From: Chloroflexota bacterium
GTDB taxonomy: Bacteria > Chloroflexota > Ktedonobacteria > Ktedonobacterales > Ktedonobacteraceae
NCBI GenBank assembly: GCA_005879655.1
Contig: VBJK01000171.1
Location: 1-8,893 of the forward strand
DNA length: 8,893 bases
Direction of reading: 5' to 3'
In this document: one piece after another, positions 1 through 6,400 of the stretch
Position numbering within the stretch: the first letter of the stretch is position 1
How the letters are laid out: every line of letters starts with the position of its first letter
Notes under the pieces: generated by a model
Seen by the model: the letters and a program-made list of their open reading frames with translations, nothing else
What the model was told of the DNA's origin: nothing
Database searches by the model: none
Translations under genes and position numbers: made by a program

Positions 1-401
1 TCTGCCTGAAAAATTTGCGCTTGAGAGCTTAAATTCAGTTCTGCAATTCTTTGCTTCCCAAACTCTGCCTGAGCCGGAGTGATGGTAAGTCCATGTGCTG
101 TAATATGCGGATACTGCGCAGCAATTTGAATGATATCGGTCCCATGACCGCAACCAATATCTAGAAGGGTATGCACCTGCTGAAAATCTTCTCGACAAAA
201 GAGCACCTGACGCATCTCAGTCTGCTTTTCTTGCATCAATCTTTGTTCATCAGGATACTTTTCAGGATACAAAAAGACCCGACTCATAGAAAAACCAGGG
301 ACTTTTTCTCCAAAGGGACAGAAGGTTAAATATTCTGTCTGGAACCCCTCTTTACTTTTCTCAGCAGCTAGCGTATAAAACTCTACGACTTTATTTTCAT
401 G
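1..401 (-). other. MT: SAM-dependent methyltransferase domain, N-terminal part
   Basis: Residues from about 2831 to the window edge; the C-terminal part is outside. It begins ENKVVEFYTLAAEKSKEGF, then YLTFCPFGEKVPGFSMSRVF, QTEMRQVLF, and the SAM-binding glycine motif LDIGCGHGTD (135-164, residues 2910-2919), followed by YPHITAHGLTITPAQAEFG. This is the class I methyltransferase of trans-AT synthases. Both C- and O-methylating versions share this layout, and I cannot tell them apart from this half alone. The context (preceding KR product, KS3 without its catalytic His) favours O-methylation of the beta-hydroxyl; a cMT acting on a beta-keto chain would need a condensing KS. Confidence 0.9.
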
Positions 402-3400
402 ATCCTGACGAGAGGGGAAGGTAACCATAGGCGCGAACGTAAAGGCTTCGGTGCGTCTGGGGAACACGGGCGAGGGGAATAACGCAGGAGAGGCAAGCGG
501 CGGCGGAGAGGCGCAAGGCACTGTCCCTACGGCCTCGCCTACGTCTTGATGGCGATCTATCCAACACGTTCTCCTCTTAAATGGATAGGTTGGGAGTCCC
601 GCTATTCTGTCTACGTGTTTCCCTTTATACAGATCTTTCCAAGAGACTGAATTGCCTGCTACCCATAACTTTGCTAGCTCGCTGTGTATATCGCCTGTCT
701 CCTCTATTTGAGTAGCATTATTTCCTGTAGAATAGGGTTTCGCGCTGAAATAGCAATGATTCGCATTTCGTTGCTCTAATATCCATTGTTCTAATCGTTG
801 TACAAGCTCTTCTTGAGTATGAGCCACGATAGCCAAACGGCAGGGCATTTCTTCTCTTCCTATTTGCAGTGTATAGGCGATATGTTCTAAATCGACGTTC
901 TCCTTCTTCTTCAAATAGACGACCCACTGCTTCACATATTCCGAGAGTCTCTCTTTATCTTTGGCAGAGAGTACAAATACGATTGGCGTGGTTGGGTCTG
1001 TTGACCGATAGACTGGTTCCGCTTGCGTGATATACTCTTCAACGATAAGATGAGCATTCACCCCACCAGCTCCAACACTCGTAATTCCTGCTCTCCTCGG
1101 AACGAGAGCGCCGTCAACGGTAAGCTGCCTCCATGGAGAGACCTCTCGCTGCAATTGGAAAGGCCATTGATGCATCGGAGTGAGAGGATGGAAATCTTCT
1201 GGTACTGCTGTTGGCACAAGCATTTTATGCTTTAATGAGAGTATGACTTTGGTTAATTGCGCCATGCCAGACGCCGCTTCAGCATGCCCAAGGCTCGGTT
1301 TCACTGAGCCTATTTTATAGCCTTCTTGCCGACTATCACGTTCACCAAAGACGCGTACTAATGCCGCCATCTCCAATGCATCGACTGTTTCTGATCCACT
1401 TGCCGCCGCTTCAATATAGCTGATGGTACGTGGATCAAGCGCTTGTTGTTCCAAGGCTTGTTGGATCACTGCTGCCTGCTGGCTCGGATCAGGTGTGCGA
1501 GAACCATGAGTTCTCCCATTATGGTTCACTGCGCTTCCTCGAATCACGGCATAAATACTATCGCCATCTTTGATCGCCTGATCAAGCGCTTTCAGAACAA
1601 TAACACCTACCCCTTCTCCGGGAACAAAGCCATGGCCGCCTTTGCCGAAAGCCGCACTTTTCTCGGTGTGAGAGATTACTTGGTTTCTAGAAAGACCAAT
1701 ATAGGTGGATGGATGCACGTATAAATTTACGCCACCCGCTAGTGCCATATCCCCTTTTCCTTGCTGAATATATTCGCAAGCCTCGTGAATAGCAACTAAT
1801 GCAGAGGAACACATGGTATCAACAACGGTACTCTTGCCTTGCAGGTTCAAAAGAGAGGAAACCCGATTGACCAATGACGCAAACGATGTTGAGGGGAATT
1901 GATGTGGCGTTTCTACACTATATAAGTTAAATCCTTGCTTTGTTATCCCGCCAAATACTCCTGTTCTTTGACGCAATTCGGGAGATAAGGAGGACGGACT
2001 ATAGCCTGCATCTTCTAAGGCTTTCCAGCACTCTTCCAGAAATAAACGCTCCTGCGGATCAATCTCTTCGGCCTCGCGAGGAGCCATCTGAAAAAAGAGG
2101 GGATCGAATTGATCAAAATCATCGAGGAAAGCCCCCCACTTGCTATAACTCTTCCCTAAAGCAATCGCTTGCTCTCGATTGTTCTGATAATAGTCTCTCC
2201 AATCCCAACGCGCACGAGGAATCTCTGTAATACACGATTTGCCCGCCTTTAAATTCTCCCAATACTCTTCCATGCTTTTTGCCTGTGGGTAGCGTCCGCT
2301 TATGCCAATAATAGCTATCGCTGTCTGGGAACCATTCGGAAGAGGGTATAGGGAGAGGACGTCCGTCCTGAGGTTCTGGCGCGGGGGATTGGGTCCGCAA
2401 ACTTCCTCTTTTTTCAGCGTGCCGCTGTAGGCGGCGTGAGAGGGATACCTGAATAGTTGCCCTGTCCATTGCAGACACTCTTGTGGATAGCTCTCTAGCA
2501 GATGTTCTCCTAAAGCGGAGAGCGTTGGATATTCGTCAAAGAAGGTTCGCGAAAAATCTTTAAAGATTGCAAAAAGCTTTTGAGTCAGACGGGTTATCAT
2601 AAGCGATTCAATGCCATAGTTTTCCAAAGGCTCATCAACATCAAGCTCGTTGGGGCTTAACTTGGTCACTTCTGCAAAGAGCACTTTCATTTGCTGCAAG
2701 GTTTGCTTGCGCAACTCCTCTTGATCCGTCATAGCCTGCGTAACTTGCGCCATAGGTGAGCGAGGCTCCTCCGGCACTAGTGGCGAGGAGGCTTTTGCCT
2801 GCGCCAAGTATGAATAATCCTGTAACGGTGCTCCTACCATGCGTTTTCGTATCTTTGACAGGTCGCCGTGCAGCACGATTACCTGTGCCTGCCTCATGGC
2901 TATGGCTTGATAGAGCGCTTTCATCCCCACCTCCGTTCCCATTGCTTCCATTCCCAGTTGCTCCCGCATCATCTGGGCTGCCCCTGCCCCAATTTGCATG
3001 CCACCAGCTTTCCAGAGCGGCCAGTTGATCGAGAGCGTTGCTCCCCGGCGTTGCCCCGCTTCTACTAATGCTTGGCGAGCGTGTGCAAAGGCATCTAGAT
3101 ACGCATTGGCTGCTGCGTAGTCGATCTGTCCCACGTTGCCTACTATGGCTGCAATCGATGAACACAAGATGAAGAAGTCTAAAGGAATCTTTCGACTCTC
3201 CCGATCCAGTTGCTCTACCCCAATCACCTTGGAAGCCAACACCGCCTGCACTTCCTCTTGCGTCTTATTGAGCAGCAGGCTGTCACGCAGTATACCTGCC
3301 GCATGGATGATCCCATCCAAATGCCCTGACTTTTGTATTATCCCCTGGATAAGGGCACGCACTTCAGACCCATCGCTTACATCTGCCTGCTGGTAGTCAA

Positions 3401-6400
3401 TACGTATGTCACCAGAAGAGCCTTGCACTCTAGCGGCACTGTGGCCTGTATGCCTTGCACCACTGCTATTTGGAACAGGGACAATGGACTCCAATGCTGC
3501 ACGCTGCGAGACAGAGAGGGCGGATCTGCCTACAAGGATGATAGTGGCAGTCCCTACCTGCCGGGCAATCTCCTGCACAAAGAGTCGGGCCAAGCCTCCT
3601 GTACCTCCTGTGATGAGATAGCACCCTCCCTCTTTCCAAGGTATCTTGGGCGGAGCAGACCCCAGAGGATGCTCTTGCCACTCTCTCACCCAGCGCTTGC
3701 CGTCCCGATAGCGGATGCGCGGCTCCTGCGGCATGCGGAACTGATTTTCTCGTAGCCGGGCGAGCAGTTCCTCTTCTCCTAGTTCTCCTTCTACTTCGAT
3801 CAGTTGTCCTGCCAGCTTTGGGCACTCCTGCTGTGCTGTCCAGAGCACACCTGCAAGAGCTTCAAGGCAAGACGGTTCCTCCGTGTGAGCTATTATCACC
3901 TGCACCAGCATCGGTCTCGTAGGTTGGGACTGATGTAAACGCTGAAGCTCCTGTATTAACTGCACCACTATGTCTTGGAAGCGATGTTCTCGACGGGATT
4001 GTAAGCTCAACAGACTATAGCAACGCCCACCTGAGGCCATCTGAGTCTGGAGGCGTGAGGCTTCGATGTTTGGTAGTTCGCACAGAAATACCACTGGCAG
4101 CGCTAGAACAGCAGCTTCCCCTGCTGGGTGTGGGGGCAACTCTTGCTCCCTGATCATCTCTTCTTTCCAGCTAGGCGTCACGAGTACTGTCTGCGTCTCT
4201 TCTTCGGTCCTTGCTGCGAGGCTCCTTGTCGGTACCGAAAGGGCACAAGGCTCTATCACTGTAGCCATCGGGCTTGCCCCGATGGGAATCCAGTAGCGTC
4301 GGCGGGCAAAAGGATAGGTCGGCAAACCGACCCGGTACGGTAGAGCAGGATTCGGAGTGACAGAGCCTCGTACCTTTCCAGCTCCTACTGTATATAGAAG
4401 ATTCCAATCAACGTTTATTCCCCTTACCCATATCTGTGCTATCCTTTCGAGATTCCTATTCTGACACCAGATATGCAGCAAGGATCGCCCATCTGCATCG
4501 GCTTCAAAAAGCGTCGCGTCATTGGTACCCTTCTTTACCTGGGCTCTGTATATGCCGGTTGATGAGCGATCGTCAATGAACCCCTCTAACCTTTGCAGCA
4601 AGATCTCCCGCGAATCTGCCAGAATCGCCAGCCGATGGTCCATGGCCTCCCGGCCTAACTGGAGGGTAAATGCTATATCCACTAGAGCCAATTGTTCGTG
4701 GGTTTGTATCCAATGTTTCATGTCTTGAGCGTAGCTTTTTAATTGCTGTTCACTCTTTGCAGACAACACGAAAAGGATCGATGTATTTGTGCTTCTATTT
4801 CTCCCTGGTTGCCGAATATATTCTTCGATCACCAGATGAGAATTTGTTCCACTAAAACCAAAGGAACTCACCGCAGCACGGAGCGCCGTTCCCGTTGCTG
4901 CTTCCCAATCTTGCAATTTCGTGTTCACAAAAAAGGGAGAAGCATCAAAATCAAAATGCTCATTGGGTTGATCAAAATGCAAGCTCGGCACCAGCTTCTT
5001 CTGCTGCATGGCGAGTAAGACTTTTTGCACACCCGCCACACCTGCTGCTGCCAGGGTATGGCCAATATTCGTTTTGACAGAACCGATGGCACAATACTGT
5101 TTGTGCCGTGTTTTCTCGCTGAATACAGTCGATAAGGCTTCCAGTTCAATGGGATCTCCCAGTTTGGTGCCGGTCCCATGCATTTCCACGTAGCTTATGC
5201 TTGCTGGATCGATCGCGTATTTCTCATAGATCTCACGCTCCAGTTCCATCTGACTGTTCAGATTTGGTGCTGTAATCCCGTTGGTGGCCCCATCCTGGTT
5301 TATACCCGATCCAATGATCACCCCATAGATCTGATCGTGATCCGCCTCTGCATCAGCTAATCTCTTGAGCACCAATGCACCAACGCCTTCTCCTGGCACA
5401 AAGCCATTGGCTGACGCATCGAAGGTTTTGCATCGTCCATCTGGCGACAACATCCCGGCAGTGCACATGCTAACATAGAAGTCTGAGGTCAGACAGAGAG
5501 CCACGCCACCCACTAAGGCCATATCGATTTCCTGGTCCCGCAGGGCCTGACATGCCAGATGCGTGGCCACCAATGAGGAAGAGCAAGCCGTGTCAATAGG
5601 AATGGCTGGCCCTTTCAGATTGAGCAGATAGGCCAGACGCGCTGCTGCGATGGCAGGACTGCTCGTAATGAGATTCATTTCCGCCGTTTTCTGCTGAGAG
5701 AGCAAGAGACCATACTCATAGCCGAGGATGCCAAGATAGATGCCGCATTTCTTGTTACTGAGGAGTCCCGGGCTGTAACCTGCATCTTCTAGAGCCTTAT
5801 ATCCCTCTTCTAAAAAGAGGCGATGTTGAGGGTCCATCTCTTGAGCCTCTCGTGGGGAAATATGAAAGAATAAGGGATCAAAGAACTCGAAATCCTCCAA
5901 AGAGCCGAGCCAGTGACATCTGATTTTGCCACCTGTCGCTTGATTAGGGTCGTACCGGTCCGAGATATCGAAGCGGGTACGAGGAATTTCGCGGATGGCA
6001 TTTTTCCCCTGAGCCAGATTCTCCCAAAAATCGTTCACATTCCTAGCGTCGGGGTACCGGCCTGACATACCAATAATGGCAATGGCGTTCTGCACCGTTT
6101 GCTTCTCAGGTTTATGCACGCTCTTGTCCAAAGGTGGGGAAGAGTGCGCTCTCTGGAGAGAAGAGGCCGCCACCCGCCCAGCCTCTTGATGCCCCTGTTC
6201 CTGATCCGTTGAAACCAGCCCCGTTTGTTTCTTGCCTGTATACTCGGCACTTCGCCCGAAGTTGGCTTCTATTCTGGCTTTCACTTCTGGCTGGTTCACA
6301 AACGTCCTCTGGTGCATGACCACTTCACGCTCGTAGGTAGCCGCGACTCTTTCCCGCAGAGAATTCGCCAAAAGCTCTTTGAGTCCGATCAACGCTTCTC

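Noticed and set aside
2356..2435. Small palindromes in the ACP2-KS3 linker as further repeat-family members
   Set aside because: Arms are only 5-6 bp and lack the CTTGC loop or GTAGGGAC core. Palindromes of this length are expected by chance in GC-rich DNA.
3466..3825. A 119-codon minus-strand ORF, and several plus-strand ORFs of 60-140 codons across the window
   Set aside because: They overlap the continuous synthase frame in other frames, have Arg/Pro/Ser/Cys-rich translations without family motifs, and lack context. They are shadows of the PKS coding sequence.
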